Position numbers and translations under genes: made by a program. The notes below the pieces were generated by a model. It was not told the origin of the DNA and ran no database searches. It was given only the letters and a program-made list of their open reading frames with translations. A stretch of DNA of 64,000 bases from Oscillospiraceae bacterium (GTDB lineage: Bacteria > Bacillota > Clostridia > Oscillospirales > Ruminococcaceae). The stretch lies in assembly GCA_018110825.1 (NCBI GenBank), contig JAGBCL010000014.1:90467-154466 (forward strand), read 5' to 3'. Shown here one piece after another: positions 1 to 9,616 of the stretch; the first letter of the stretch is position 1; every line of letters starts with the position of its first letter.

Positions 1-453
1 TTCGTCATCATAATCAGGAATAGCTGTAATCTGTTCAAGATGCTGCTTATACATATTTAGAAGGTTTGCCTTAAAATCAGAAACTTCCTGCTGCATCTTC
101 ACAAGACAACGTTTCTCTTTTTCAAGCTGAACTCTTGTAGTACCGATAATCTCATCAGCTTTAATTCTGGCTTCCGCAATAATCTTATCTGCTTGTTCCT
201 GAGCTTCAGCAATAACTGCTCTACCTTGCTTCTGTGCTCCAATAAGTGCATCCTTGAGTGCATCTTCATCTTTCTTATATTCTCTTACACTTTCAACAAG
301 AACAGCAATTTTCTTTTCAGTTTCTTCCTTATCCTTCTGATACTGAGTAATCTGATGAGCAATTTCTCTAAGAAAATCGTCAACTTCTTCTGGCTTATAA
401 CCAGGTCTTGCTTGTTCAAAACGCTTATTATTAATATCCTTAACACTCAGCAT
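1..453 (-). CDS. divIVA: DivIVA-family cell-division/polarity protein (3' part cut by window edge)
   Basis: 151 codons are visible and the reading frame runs off the window, so the C-terminus is missing. The N-terminus has the DivIVA lipid-binding signature: MLSVKDINNKRF, then GYKPEEVDDFLREI at about residues 18-31. A long charged coiled coil (KDKEETEKKIAVLVESV and onward) follows. DivIVA binds negatively curved membrane at septa and poles and recruits partner proteins. The start is preceded by a GAGGTG ribosome-binding site. It is the 3'-most gene of a ylmH-sepF-yggS cluster, the usual location of divIVA in Firmicutes. The family is clear; which partners it recruits here cannot be told. Confidence 0.93.
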   Translation of the reverse strand, partial: MLSVKDINNKRFEQARPGYKPEEVDDFLREIAHQITQYQKDKEETEKKIAVLVESVREYKKDEDALKDALIGAQKQGRAVIAEAQEQADKIIAEARIKADEIIGTTRVQLEKEKRCLVKMQQEVSDFKANLLNMYKQHLEQITAIPDYDDE

Positions 454-466
454 ATTTTTCACCTCA

Positions 467-1243
467 TTAATTATATTTTTTCACTGTTATATGTATTCTG
501 TCTTTTTTTGTTTTCCCATTTACGGAAAACAAAATAAATTTTCCGCTTCCACGTACTGAAAAGGTCTCACCTACACTCATCTGATAGGATGGTACTTCAA
601 CAACATTATACATAACTGTAACGTTGCCACCCTTGATAAGACTTGCGGATTTTTCACGACTAAGACCTGAAGCAACGCTAACTACGCTATCGAGTCGCAG
701 CGATGAAACAGTACCTATTTTTTCTATAAATGATTGTTCAGCTTTAATATCAGCATTATCAATTTCAGTAATTTTTACACCGACTGAACCAATTTTGCTT
801 ATTTCTGATAGCAACATATCTTTTACAGTTTTATAAACAAAAACAGTTGCTTCTCCTTTTCCAACTACAATATCTCCAAGCATATTCCTTTTAATCTGCC
901 TGGACATAAATACACCAAGGAAATCTCTGTGCGTAAGCTTGTCCGATTCTCTATATTTTATTGACAATATAGAAATAGGATAGTTTTCCTTGTCTTCCCA
1001 GTAAGCAGGAAAAACACCAAGTACTTTTCTTGAAGCATTGTCATATCCACCAGAAAAAGAATAATGCTCACAATGTTGTTCCTGCATTACATTTTCAGCA
1101 AGTATAACTTGTCGCTCATCAAGAAAAAATGAAAACTTAGGTTGATAGCTTCTTTCGCATATTTCAATCATATCAAGAATATGCGAAACAAGTATCCTAT
1201 CATCTTCTGGTAATTTGGAATAATAGCTGTTAAGCTTTCCCAT
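467..1243 (-). CDS. ylmH: YlmH-like S4-domain RNA-binding protein
   Basis: A 258-residue protein with the YlmH layout. The N-terminal two thirds contain phrases typical of the family (FFLDERQVILAE, FLGVFMSRQIKRNMLGDI). A C-terminal S4 domain lies at about residues 180-240 (LRLDSVVSVASGLSREKSAS, then LIKGGNVTVMYN). S4 domains bind structured RNA; YlmH relatives act on ribosomes and stalled peptidyl-tRNA and sit in the division cluster. It lies 13 nt upstream of divIVA, and its start follows the sepF stop almost directly, so the genes are probably cotranscribed and translationally linked. Confidence 0.88.
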   Translation of the reverse strand: MGKLNSYYSKLPEDDRILVSHILDMIEICERSYQPKFSFFLDERQVILAENVMQEQHCEHYSFSGGYDNASRKVLGVFPAYWEDKENYPISILSIKYRESDKLTHRDFLGVFMSRQIKRNMLGDIVVGKGEATVFVYKTVKDMLLSEISKIGSVGVKITEIDNADIKAEQSFIEKIGTVSSLRLDSVVSVASGLSREKSASLIKGGNVTVMYNVVEVPSYQMSVGETFSVRGSGKFILFSVNGKTKKDRIHITVKKYN

Positions 1244-1245
1244 TA

Positions 1246-1668
1246 TTAAAGAAACACACCATTATTTTCAAGTTCACCAACAAGATCTTCGCCAACGAAG
1301 CCCACATTATATGGTGTGATGATAAATGTATTATTTGCAACAGGCTTGATGTTACCACCGTTTGCGTAAGCTACACCACCAAGAAAGTCGATAATTCTTC
1401 TTGTTACATCAGGTGTTGTTGATTCAAGATTGAGCACAACAGTCTTTTTTGAATTGAGATGATCTGCAATCTGCTTTGTATCCTGAAAAACTTCAGGCTT
1501 TACAAGAATAACCTGCAACTGAGCTGTAGCATGGATATTTACAACCTTATTTCTTTTTCCTACTTCATCGTTTGAATCTGAATCATTGGTATTATCAATA
1601 GTATCAAATTCATCATCCATTTCGGTTTCCATACCAAGCATTTCCTTTAAATTACCAATAAAACTCAT
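1246..1668 (-). CDS. sepF: SepF cell-division protein
   Basis: A 140-residue SepF. It has a short N-terminal amphipathic segment (MSFIGNLKEMLGM), an acidic linker, and the SepF core at about 55-138 (VILVKPEVFQDTKQIADHL; RRIIDFLGGVAYANGG; FIITPYNVGF). SepF polymerises into arcs and tethers FtsZ to the membrane through the N-terminal helix. The frame is open 12 codons further upstream, but the start at 1668 has an AGAGGA ribosome-binding site at the right spacing and gives the conserved membrane helix, so it was preferred. Neighbours yggS, ylmH and divIVA form the standard cluster. Confidence 0.93.
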   Translation of the reverse strand: MSFIGNLKEMLGMETEMDDEFDTIDNTNDSDSNDEVGKRNKVVNIHATAQLQVILVKPEVFQDTKQIADHLNSKKTVVLNLESTTPDVTRRIIDFLGGVAYANGGNIKPVANNTFIITPYNVGFVGEDLVGELENNGVFL

Positions 1669-1687
1669 TTTTATCGTCCTCTCTTTT

Positions 1688-2368
1688 TTATTTTCTTGTT
1701 CCAAAAATACCGGAACCTATTCTTACTATATTCGAGCCGTATTTAACGGCAAGTGCATAATCGGAAGACATACCCATGGACAAAATATCCATATTTATAT
1801 TGTCTGTCCGTTTTGCTTTAAATTCATTAAAGAGCATTTGCATTTTTTCAAATGACTCTTCAGAATTAAATACTGGAGGAATCGTCATCAAACCCTTAAT
1901 TCTGATGTTTTTTAATAAAGACATTTCATCAAGTATTTCACCAAGCATTTCAGGGTGAACACCGCTTTTGCTTTCCTCTTTTCCGATATTCACTTCAATC
2001 AAAACATCCATACATTTCTGAAGCTTTTCGGATTGTTTATCAATTTCAGCAGCAAGCTTTATACTATCAACAGAATGTATAAGAGTTATATCATCGATAA
2101 TGTATTTTATTTTATTAGTTTGTAGATGTCCTATAAAATTTACTTCTGCATTCTTATTATAAAAATTCTTCTTTGAAAGATATTCCTGAACACGATTTTC
2201 ACCAAGAAGTGTAATTCCCTCACTGATAGCATAATTAACACGCTCATACGGAACTGTTTTTGTTACAGCCATTATCTTTACAATATCATCATGCTTTCTG
2301 TACTTAGCTTTAGCATCTTCTATGTCATATCGTATTCGTTTAATATTTTCTGAAATTGTGAAATCCAT
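1688..2368 (-). CDS. yggS: YggS/PROSC-family PLP-binding protein
   Basis: A 226-residue single-domain alanine-racemase-fold protein that buffers pyridoxal phosphate and has no known own reaction. The PLP lysine is K37 in IMAVTKTVP. LGENRVQEY follows, and the phosphate-binding end SMGMSSDYALAVKYGSNIVRIGSGIFG (written here as a motif, residues about 196-222) is intact. A GAGGTG ribosome-binding site precedes the start. It sits immediately upstream of sepF, as in most Firmicutes. Confidence 0.92.
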   Translation of the reverse strand: MDFTISENIKRIRYDIEDAKAKYRKHDDIVKIMAVTKTVPYERVNYAISEGITLLGENRVQEYLSKKNFYNKNAEVNFIGHLQTNKIKYIIDDITLIHSVDSIKLAAEIDKQSEKLQKCMDVLIEVNIGKEESKSGVHPEMLGEILDEMSLLKNIRIKGLMTIPPVFNSEESFEKMQMLFNEFKAKRTDNINMDILSMGMSSDYALAVKYGSNIVRIGSGIFGTRK

Positions 2369-2389
2369 AATTCACCTCTTTCAGGACTA

Positions 2390-3652
2390 TTACATAGTTT
2401 CATTTGGTTCTGATTCATCATTTGATTCCATTGAAGTTGTTTCTTCAATATACAAATCTGCAGATATTTCACCTTCACAGATTATGTCATCATAAACGCT
2501 GACATATTCCGTATCTGAAGTTATTTTTGAAAGAATATATTCATCACATTCATATATTGGTTCAATTTTTTTGAATGCAATTCTCTGTCCTAGAAGTATA
2601 TACACACCTTTATCATTATTCTTGTTGAATCTAATGGCTTTACGTGGTACTTTTATTCCCTCATAATCATTTAAAATAAGTTCTACACGTTCAACTCTGC
2701 GCTGAACAAGATTATATGTAAGTTCATCACATCCAAGGACAATAATACTTTCTTCAGGATTATCTGACTCGATTATATCCTCGATTACTGCAGTTACCGT
2801 ATCAGGCGTCGAAGCAAATTTAACTGTAACATTATTGCCGGTATAAATAGGCATTTGTTCTGTATTTACAATGCCAACCATTTTCCATTCATATCCATCT
2901 ACCATTTTTCCTACAGTATTATCAGAGGTATCAAGATTAGAATTAGAAATTATTTTTTTAATATCATCTACTGAAAGATTATTAATCTTATCTGGTGAAA
3001 GTACATTTTCATATCCGTCAATATAACTTATAAAATAGCCTGTACTATCGGCAGTAATAGTGTTTTTAGGTTCTTTTTTATGTCGTTCGAGCTCTTTTAT
3101 TTCAGCGTTTATATCATCTATCGCATCATTGAAATCAGTTTCTTCATTAATAACAATCTGATAAATGCCCATAAGAGTCTGAAGTTTTTTTCGTTCTTCT
3201 GCTAATGAAGTCAAATCATTTTCAGCGATAAGAAAAGCAACTGTTTGATACTGCTGATCAATCAGCGGCGAAATAATTGCAGGTGTTGTAACCTCAGTTG
3301 TACCAGGATTCTGAGCACTTTTCAGAAGTTCAACATCTTCCTTTAACTTTTTTATACGTTGATTAATAAAAATATCGCTTTCACTTTCATAAACATAAGC
3401 AATAACAGAGCCATTTGCAATCTTCCCGCCATCTGCACAAGAGTAGCTTAATACTCCGTTAATGTTACTATTTATCACAGTTTCGTTTCTTATATATACT
3501 CCCTGAAACGTTACTTTTTCTGCCGAAGAATAAATAACAGCAGTTTCAGTAACATAGTCCTCTTTTGTCTGGAGTATTATCTGACTTGATACTGTTACAA
3601 GAATAAACAGTGAAAGAAAAAAAACAAGTATTCTGACTGTAATAGTATTCAT
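2390..3652 (-). CDS. HlyD-like membrane-anchored adaptor protein
   Basis: A 420-residue protein with one N-terminal membrane segment (about residues 5-25, ILVFFLSLFILVTVSS). A lipoyl/barrel-sandwich-like half follows (GVLSYSCADGGKIANGSVIA), then a coiled-coil stretch (about 95-195), a returning beta-rich half, and an acidic tail. This order resembles HlyD-type periplasmic adaptors, and similar proteins occur beside sepF/yggS in Ruminococcus-like genomes. No ABC transporter gene is adjacent, so an export role is not shown; a role in division or envelope assembly is equally possible. The start is 3 nt after the hfq stop. Confidence 0.6.
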   Translation of the reverse strand: MNTITVRILVFFLSLFILVTVSSQIILQTKEDYVTETAVIYSSAEKVTFQGVYIRNETVINSNINGVLSYSCADGGKIANGSVIAYVYESESDIFINQRIKKLKEDVELLKSAQNPGTTEVTTPAIISPLIDQQYQTVAFLIAENDLTSLAEERKKLQTLMGIYQIVINEETDFNDAIDDINAEIKELERHKKEPKNTITADSTGYFISYIDGYENVLSPDKINNLSVDDIKKIISNSNLDTSDNTVGKMVDGYEWKMVGIVNTEQMPIYTGNNVTVKFASTPDTVTAVIEDIIESDNPEESIIVLGCDELTYNLVQRRVERVELILNDYEGIKVPRKAIRFNKNNDKGVYILLGQRIAFKKIEPIYECDEYILSKITSDTEYVSVYDDIICEGEISADLYIEETTSMESNDESEPNETM

Positions 3653-3655
3653 GAC

Positions 3656-3886
3656 TTACTGTTCAGACTCAAGAATTGATATAGACTTTGAAGGAATAAT
3701 TGTTGAAATAGCATGCTTGAACACCAATTCCTGTTTTCCTTCACTTTCAAGAATTACAACATAGCTGTCGAATCCCTTTACAATCCCTTTAAACTGAAAT
3801 CCATTAGTAAGGATAAAAGTTGCGGGAATCTTGTCTTTTCTTACCTGATTAAGAAAAACATCCTGAAGGTTAATATTTTTATTCAT
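3656..3886 (-). CDS. hfq: Hfq RNA chaperone
   Basis: A 76-residue Hfq with both Sm motifs. Sm1 is around [21 protein letters not shown] with [15 protein letters not shown]; Sm2 is [11 protein letters not shown], where the KHA core matches the canonical YKHA. Hfq forms a hexameric ring that binds U- and A-rich RNA and pairs small RNAs with mRNAs. The gene is preceded by a GGAAGGGA ribosome-binding site. Position next to miaA and mutL/mutS is the classical hfq neighbourhood. The intergenic stretch to miaA (73 nt) shows no strong hairpin. Confidence 0.95.
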   Translation of the reverse strand: MNKNINLQDVFLNQVRKDKIPATFILTNGFQFKGIVKGFDSYVVILESEGKQELVFKHAISTIIPSKSISILESEQ

Positions 3887-3959
3887 TTTTAACCATTCCC
3901 TTCCTTTCAGGATAAAATATCATATTTTCAAGCAAAAACAAATGCTCATAATTATTATA

Positions 3960-4907
3960 TCACAAAATTTTTGATTTGGCTACTATTTTTTTGCATATTT
4001 CCATAATTTTATTAAAATTATTTATTTCGTCCATATATATCCAATTAATTCGTTCATCCCGACGAAACCATGTCAGTTGTCTTTTGGCATATCTACGCGA
4101 ACCTAATCGAATTTTGTCAAGACACTCCTCAAGAGACGCTTCTTTCTTAAAATATGGAATAAGCTCCTTGTATCCAATTGCCTGAAACGCTGTACCTATC
4201 TTTTTAGTATTAAATACCTCTTGACATTCTTGTATCATACCATTTTCAACCATAAGTCCCACACGTTTATTTATTCGGTCGTACAGATTTTGACGGTCAC
4301 GATAATTCAACCCGATCATGCAAAGTTTATAAAGAGATTCAGCACCTTTATTCATTCTTTTATATTCACTGAATTTTATTCCTGTCAACTCATAAATTTC
4401 CAAAGCTCGTATTATTCTGACTGTATTCTGAACCGGCACTATTTCAGCTGTTTCAGGGTCAATCTTCTTTAAACGTTCATAAAGAATTTCAGCACCGTAT
4501 AATTCAAGTTCATTGGTTAACTTGGCACGTACATTTCCATCTGTTTCTGCATTGCTGAAATCCACATTATCAACCAATGAATTAATATACAATCCCGTTC
4601 CCCCAACAAGTATAGGAAGTTTTCCTCTCAAACAAATATCATCTATTTTTTCTTTTGCAAGGGAAACATAATCTGCAACACTGAATTTAGTTTCCATATC
4701 AATAACACTGATAATATGATGAGGTATCCCACACATTTCATCAGTAGTAGGCTTGGCCGTAGCAATATCAAGACCTTTATATATTTGCATTGAATCAGCA
4801 GAAATTACTTCTCCATTCAATTCTTTAGCCAAAGCGATACCGAGAGCTGTCTTGCCTGAGGCTGTGGGACCTGCAACTACAAGCAATGGTTTTTTTTCTT
4901 CCGACAT
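3960..4907 (-). CDS. miaA: tRNA dimethylallyltransferase MiaA
   Basis: Transfers a dimethylallyl group to N6 of A37 in tRNAs reading UNN codons. The P-loop GPTASGKT lies at residues 13-20. DSMQIYKGLDIATAKPT, the GGTGLY motif and the C-terminal RRYAKRQLTWFRRD are all present. The open frame extends 36 codons upstream into mutL, but the start at 4907 has an AAGGAG ribosome-binding site and puts the P-loop at the usual distance from the N-terminus, giving 315 residues. MiaB, which methylthiolates the MiaA product, is encoded 5 kb upstream in the same strand run. Confidence 0.95.
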   Translation of the reverse strand: MSEEKKPLLVVAGPTASGKTALGIALAKELNGEVISADSMQIYKGLDIATAKPTTDEMCGIPHHIISVIDMETKFSVADYVSLAKEKIDDICLRGKLPILVGGTGLYINSLVDNVDFSNAETDGNVRAKLTNELELYGAEILYERLKKIDPETAEIVPVQNTVRIIRALEIYELTGIKFSEYKRMNKGAESLYKLCMIGLNYRDRQNLYDRINKRVGLMVENGMIQECQEVFNTKKIGTAFQAIGYKELIPYFKKEASLEECLDKIRLGSRRYAKRQLTWFRRDERINWIYMDEINNFNKIMEICKKIVAKSKIL

Positions 4908-4923
4908 AGCACAACTCCTTTTA

Positions 4924-6882
4924 TCAAACAATTCTTTTAAACTGTTTTTCAAGTTCACGTTTTGTAAGCTTGAACATAACCGGGCGACCATGAGGACAGT
5001 ATCGTATACTTTCATCAGTAAGTATAGTTTTTACAATTACCGCCAATTCTGAAAGCGTATTTACATCGTTTGCTTTAATTGCTGCTTTACAAGCAAATGT
5101 GTGGTACATATCATCAAGTATCTCAGGCATTGGATTTGCTTTATTATCACTGAGATTTCTTGCCAGTTCAATAATCAGGTCAGATGGATCACACTGGTCA
5201 AGTATCGTCGGAACTCCACTTACAATAACTTTTGATGAACCGGATATTTCAAACTCAAATCCCATTTCCGATACAAAATCCTTATTTTGTATTAATGCAT
5301 TGAATTCCTCAAAATCAAGAATGACTTCAGGACTATTCAGAAGCATCTGACAAACAAGCTTTTGTTTTCCGCTTTTTAATTTTTCAAAAAGTATGCGTTC
5401 GTGGGCAGCATGCTTATCAATAAAAACTATATCGCCCTCAACTTCAGCAATAATATAATTTTTGAAAACTTCTCCTATCACCTTAAAATATATTTCTTTC
5501 TTAGGTTCCGGCTGAATTTGCTTCTTTTTTTCAAAAGAAGCTTCTGATATATATTTGAATTGTATATCATCAACAGGCTCAAGTTTTTCAAGTGGTAAAT
5601 CGTCATTTTTAATTTCTGACGGCATATCATATGGAACATCTGTAATTTTATTATCTGAAATATTGTTTATAACAGTATTTACTGTAGGTATAGGTTTCTG
5701 TATTTGTGGAGTAACTGGAATATGCGGCTGTGGGGTTACAATATGTTCCTGGACAGGTTCCTGATATACAGGCTTTATTTCCTGAACAATGGGTTCAGAC
5801 TGGAATTTAATCTGTGTATATTCCGGCAATTCTTCCTGAACAGGTTTTCTGTAATCTATAACATGTTTCTTTATATTTATTTCCACAGGTTTTGAATCAA
5901 GAAGAATTGCGTTTTTTACAGCAAAGAAAATACTGTCAGCAATAACCCTTTCATCAGTAAAGCGCACCTCTATTTTAGCTGGATGCACGTTTACATCAAT
6001 AATAGATGGAGGAATTGTAAGCATTAACACGCAAGATGGAAACTTCCCCTCCATAATGCTGTTCTGATAGGCATGTTCAAGCGAACGAGTACAAACAAGC
6101 GATTTTACATATCGTCCATTAATAAAGAAGTGCTGCATGGTTCGGTTCGGCCTGCCGAAAAGAGGTTTTACCGTAAAACCATTTATTTTAATACCATTCA
6201 ATTCATAATCTACCGGAAGCATTGATGCTGCAAACTGCTTGCCCATTACTGCATACACAGATGAATAGAGTTCACCATCACCCGGAGTAACAAATTCTTG
6301 TTTGTTATCACGAATAAACTTAAATGAAATTTCAGGATGTGAAATTGCAATTTTATCAACAATTGAAGCAATTGCATTACCTTCTGCAACGTCCTTTTTA
6401 AGAAACTTAAGTCTTGCTGGTACATTATAAAATATATCACGGATTATAATGGTGGTTCCGTCGGGACATCCAGTCTGTTCATATTCCTTTTCAATTCCAC
6501 CATTTATAGAATAATGTGTGCCGAATTGCTCATTAAATGTTTTTGTAAGGACATCAACTTTTGCAACCGCACAAATAGAAGCCAGCGCTTCGCCACGGAA
6601 CCCAAGAGTGAGAATACTATCAAGATCAGATTTATCGCGGATTTTACTTGTTGCATGACGTAAAAAGGCTGTAGGTACATCTTCATGGTCAATTCCGCAG
6701 CCGTTGTCAGTTACACGGAGATAGCTTATGCCACCATGTTTGATTTCCACAGTAATTGCGGTTGCACCGCTGTCTATGGAATTTTCAATCAACTCCTTGA
6801 CAATAGAGCTGGGTCTTTCAATTACTTCCCCCGCTGCAATAAGTTCGGCTGTTTCTTTGCTTAAAACCTGTACCTTTGCCAC
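4924..6882 (-). CDS. mutL: DNA mismatch repair protein MutL
   Basis: A 652-residue MutL. The GHKL ATPase motifs are KELIENSIDSG, DNGCGI and GFRGEALASI in the first 100 residues. A Pro/Gln-rich linker (about 345-450) follows, then a C-terminal dimerisation/endonuclease domain. The metal-binding endonuclease motif reads DKHAAHERILFE, with Lys where DQHA is usual, and ACKAAIKAND and CPHGRP are also present, so nicking activity is likely kept. Translation starts at GTG (6880-6882) behind GAGGTGG. It partners MutS, encoded 13 nt upstream. Confidence 0.95.
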   Translation of the reverse strand: MAKVQVLSKETAELIAAGEVIERPSSIVKELIENSIDSGATAITVEIKHGGISYLRVTDNGCGIDHEDVPTAFLRHATSKIRDKSDLDSILTLGFRGEALASICAVAKVDVLTKTFNEQFGTHYSINGGIEKEYEQTGCPDGTTIIIRDIFYNVPARLKFLKKDVAEGNAIASIVDKIAISHPEISFKFIRDNKQEFVTPGDGELYSSVYAVMGKQFAASMLPVDYELNGIKINGFTVKPLFGRPNRTMQHFFINGRYVKSLVCTRSLEHAYQNSIMEGKFPSCVLMLTIPPSIIDVNVHPAKIEVRFTDERVIADSIFFAVKNAILLDSKPVEINIKKHVIDYRKPVQEELPEYTQIKFQSEPIVQEIKPVYQEPVQEHIVTPQPHIPVTPQIQKPIPTVNTVINNISDNKITDVPYDMPSEIKNDDLPLEKLEPVDDIQFKYISEASFEKKKQIQPEPKKEIYFKVIGEVFKNYIIAEVEGDIVFIDKHAAHERILFEKLKSGKQKLVCQMLLNSPEVILDFEEFNALIQNKDFVSEMGFEFEISGSSKVIVSGVPTILDQCDPSDLIIELARNLSDNKANPMPEILDDMYHTFACKAAIKANDVNTLSELAVIVKTILTDESIRYCPHGRPVMFKLTKRELEKQFKRIV

Positions 6883-6895
6883 TTAATCCACCTCT

Positions 6896-9502
6896 TTATT
6901 CCAACATTCCGCAAAGCTCACGAAGAAAATATTTAGCATCTTCATCTGTAAGTTCATCAGCATTTGTCTTCTTGAGTTTATCGATTATTTTATCATTTCC
7001 AATTGTAACAAATGAAATCTGATCATCTGTTTTCTTGGTTGTTTCAATTCTTTCAGCTTCCATCTGTGTAAGAAGTTCTTTAGCGCGTTTTAACACCTTA
7101 TTCGGAAGTCCGGCAAGTTTTGCAACATCAATACCATAGCTGTCATCAACTCCGCCGGGAACAATTTTACGAAGGAATTTGATATCCTCACCACGTTTTT
7201 TTACAGCTACACTGAAATTTTTAACACCGTCAAGTTCATCCTCAAGTTTTATAAGTTCGTGGTAATGAGTTGCAAAAAGAGTTTTACAACCAAGAATACG
7301 TGAATTTGCAATATATTCTGCTACAGCTGTTGCAATACTTATGCCATCATAGGTTGAAGTACCTCTACCTACTTCGTCAAGGATAACAAGACTTTGCTTT
7401 GTCGCATTTTTCAGAATGTCAGCAACTTCACTCATTTCAACCATAAATGTAGATTGACCTGCTGTAAGGTCATCAGAAGCACCTACTCGGGTGAAAATTT
7501 TATCTACAATTGTAATCTTTGCATATTTTGCAGGTACAAAGCAACCTATTTGTGCCATAAGAGTAATGAGTGCAGTCTGACGCATATATGTAGATTTACC
7601 TGACATATTAGGACCGGTAATAATAGCCATACGATTATTATTAAGGTCAAGATATGTATCGTTAGGCACATACATCTCATCAGTGAGCATAAGTTCAACA
7701 ACAGGATGTCTGCCGTCCTTGATATCAATTATGCCATCAATCGCAATATCCGGTTTTGTATATTCATTTTTCAATGCTGTATATGCAAACGAACAAAGCA
7801 CATCAAGCTGTGCAATTGCAGAAGCTGTTTCCTGAACTTTGACAAGCTGAGTGGCAATAAAATCTCTTACCTCACAAAAAATTTCGTATTCAAGTGATAA
7901 TACCTTTTCATTTGCACCGAGAATTTCATTTTCAGCTTTTTTTAATTCATCAGTAATAAATCTTTCGCAATTAGCAAGTGTCTGCTTTCTGATATAATGT
8001 TCAGGAACAAGGTCATAATATGACTTTGTTACTTCAATATAATAACCAAAAACTCTGTTGTAGCCAAGTTTAAGGTTTTTTATTCCAGTAGCTTCCTTTT
8101 CTCGCTGTTCAATTTCGTCAATAATACCCTTGCCATTTTTAATGATACCTCTCAAACGGTCAAGTTCATCATTGAAACCGTCTTTAATAACACCACCCTC
8201 TTTTGCACTGACAGGCGGCTCGTCAACTATTGCATTTTCAATAAGTCCTGAAATTTCACTCAATGTATGTATATTATTATTAAGCTCACGCATAAGTTTG
8301 CAGTTAAAATTCTCCATAAGCATTTTTATGGACGGCAACTGTAAAGCTGTAAGTGAAAGGGATTTCAGATCTCGTGGTGTAGCAGTCTTATACATTACTC
8401 TTGTCATAAGTCTTTCAATATCATACACTCCTGAAAGTGCATCAGAAAGCTCTTCACGGATTATAGATTGTTTGCAAAGCTGTTCAACCGCATCAAGTCT
8501 ATTCATAATAATTGCAGGTTTGATAAGTGGCTGCTCAATATATGCCTTCAGCAAACGCTTGCCCATTGAGGTTTCCGTGTGGTCAAGAACCCAAAGCAAA
8601 CTTCCTTTTTTTTCTTTGTTACGCATTGTTTCGGTAAGTTCAAGGTTTCGTCTTGCTGTAAGATCAAGCTCCATAAAATAGCTGTCATTATAGCGTTTGA
8701 TTTCCGTAAAACGTCCTATCAAAGCTTTTTGGGTATCTGATATATAATCAAAAAGTCCGCATACACAGCAGGCTTCAGTTGTATTCTCATTAATGCCTAT
8801 TTCACATAGTTCAGAAACATTAAATTGCTTGAGAACGATATCAGTCTTAATTGATGTATCAAAGCACTCATTATCAAGCATTTGTACTGAACTATTAAGC
8901 TTATTTTTTATAAAATCAGTTGAAATTTTGCAATCCAGAAATTTATCATTGAACAAAATCTCAACAGGTTCAAATCTGGAAAGTTCATTTATAATTTCAT
9001 TCTGAATGTCTTTTCCTGATTTTTTAAACAGGTGAACCTCGCCTGTTGAAATATCTGCGAAACACATTGCACATTCTTCGTTATCTTTATAAATCGTACA
9101 AAGATAATTGTTTTTAGATTCATCAAGAAGTGTACTTTCGGTAAGAGTACCTGGGGTAACAATTCTGACAACATCACGTTCCACAATTCCACCCTTTGCA
9201 TCTTTCGGGTCAGTAAGCTGCTCGCAGATAGCAACCTTCATCCCCTTTTCAACAAGTCGTTTTATATAAACTTCACTTGAATGATAAGGAATTCCACACA
9301 TTGGAGCACGTTCATCAAGGCCGCAATCACGGCCAGTTAACGTCAATTCCAATTCTCTTGAAACAAGAAGCGCATCATTGAAAAACATCTCATAAAAGTC
9401 ACCGAGTCTAAAAAAAACTATATGTCCTTCATATTTTCTTTTTACAGAAAAATATTGTTTCATCATCGGTGAAAGACGGTTAAAATCGATCTGCATATCC
9501 AT
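6896..9502 (-). CDS. mutS: DNA mismatch repair protein MutS
   Basis: An 868-residue MutS that recognises mismatches and small loops. The mismatch-reading Phe-X-Glu is in FFRLGDFYEMF near residue 34. The connector, lever and clamp regions follow. The ATPase has Walker A GPNMSGKST (about 620), the ST signature GASDDLTAGQSTFMVEM and Walker B LVILDEVGRGTST. It is cotranscribed with mutL. The 115-nt gap to the upstream ylbF-like gene contains a 30-bp palindrome. The start ATG at 9502 has a GAGGAAG ribosome-binding site at rather long spacing. Confidence 0.96.
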   Translation of the reverse strand: MDMQIDFNRLSPMMKQYFSVKRKYEGHIVFFRLGDFYEMFFNDALLVSRELELTLTGRDCGLDERAPMCGIPYHSSEVYIKRLVEKGMKVAICEQLTDPKDAKGGIVERDVVRIVTPGTLTESTLLDESKNNYLCTIYKDNEECAMCFADISTGEVHLFKKSGKDIQNEIINELSRFEPVEILFNDKFLDCKISTDFIKNKLNSSVQMLDNECFDTSIKTDIVLKQFNVSELCEIGINENTTEACCVCGLFDYISDTQKALIGRFTEIKRYNDSYFMELDLTARRNLELTETMRNKEKKGSLLWVLDHTETSMGKRLLKAYIEQPLIKPAIIMNRLDAVEQLCKQSIIREELSDALSGVYDIERLMTRVMYKTATPRDLKSLSLTALQLPSIKMLMENFNCKLMRELNNNIHTLSEISGLIENAIVDEPPVSAKEGGVIKDGFNDELDRLRGIIKNGKGIIDEIEQREKEATGIKNLKLGYNRVFGYYIEVTKSYYDLVPEHYIRKQTLANCERFITDELKKAENEILGANEKVLSLEYEIFCEVRDFIATQLVKVQETASAIAQLDVLCSFAYTALKNEYTKPDIAIDGIIDIKDGRHPVVELMLTDEMYVPNDTYLDLNNNRMAIITGPNMSGKSTYMRQTALITLMAQIGCFVPAKYAKITIVDKIFTRVGASDDLTAGQSTFMVEMSEVADILKNATKQSLVILDEVGRGTSTYDGISIATAVAEYIANSRILGCKTLFATHYHELIKLEDELDGVKNFSVAVKKRGEDIKFLRKIVPGGVDDSYGIDVAKLAGLPNKVLKRAKELLTQMEAERIETTKKTDDQISFVTIGNDKIIDKLKKTNADELTDEDAKYFLRELCGMLE

Positions 9503-9567
9503 AATGCTTAATACACTTCCTCTATGTTCAGATTATTCTCTTTAAAACGCACTTCAAATTTACCACA

Positions 9568-9597
9568 ATTGACCCGCTGTATATACAGCAGGTCAAT
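9568..9597. repeat. 30-bp near-perfect palindrome upstream of mutS
   Basis: Left arm ATTGACC-C-GCTGTA and right arm TACAGC-A-GGTCAAT pair at every position except one central C/A in each half, around a TA centre. It lies between the ylbF-like stop and the mutS start on the minus strand. There is no U-tract after it in either direction, so it does not look like an ordinary terminator; an operator or an mRNA processing hairpin fits better. Confidence 0.6.
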
Positions 9598-9616
9598 CGG
9601 AACATTGTTATTTGAA

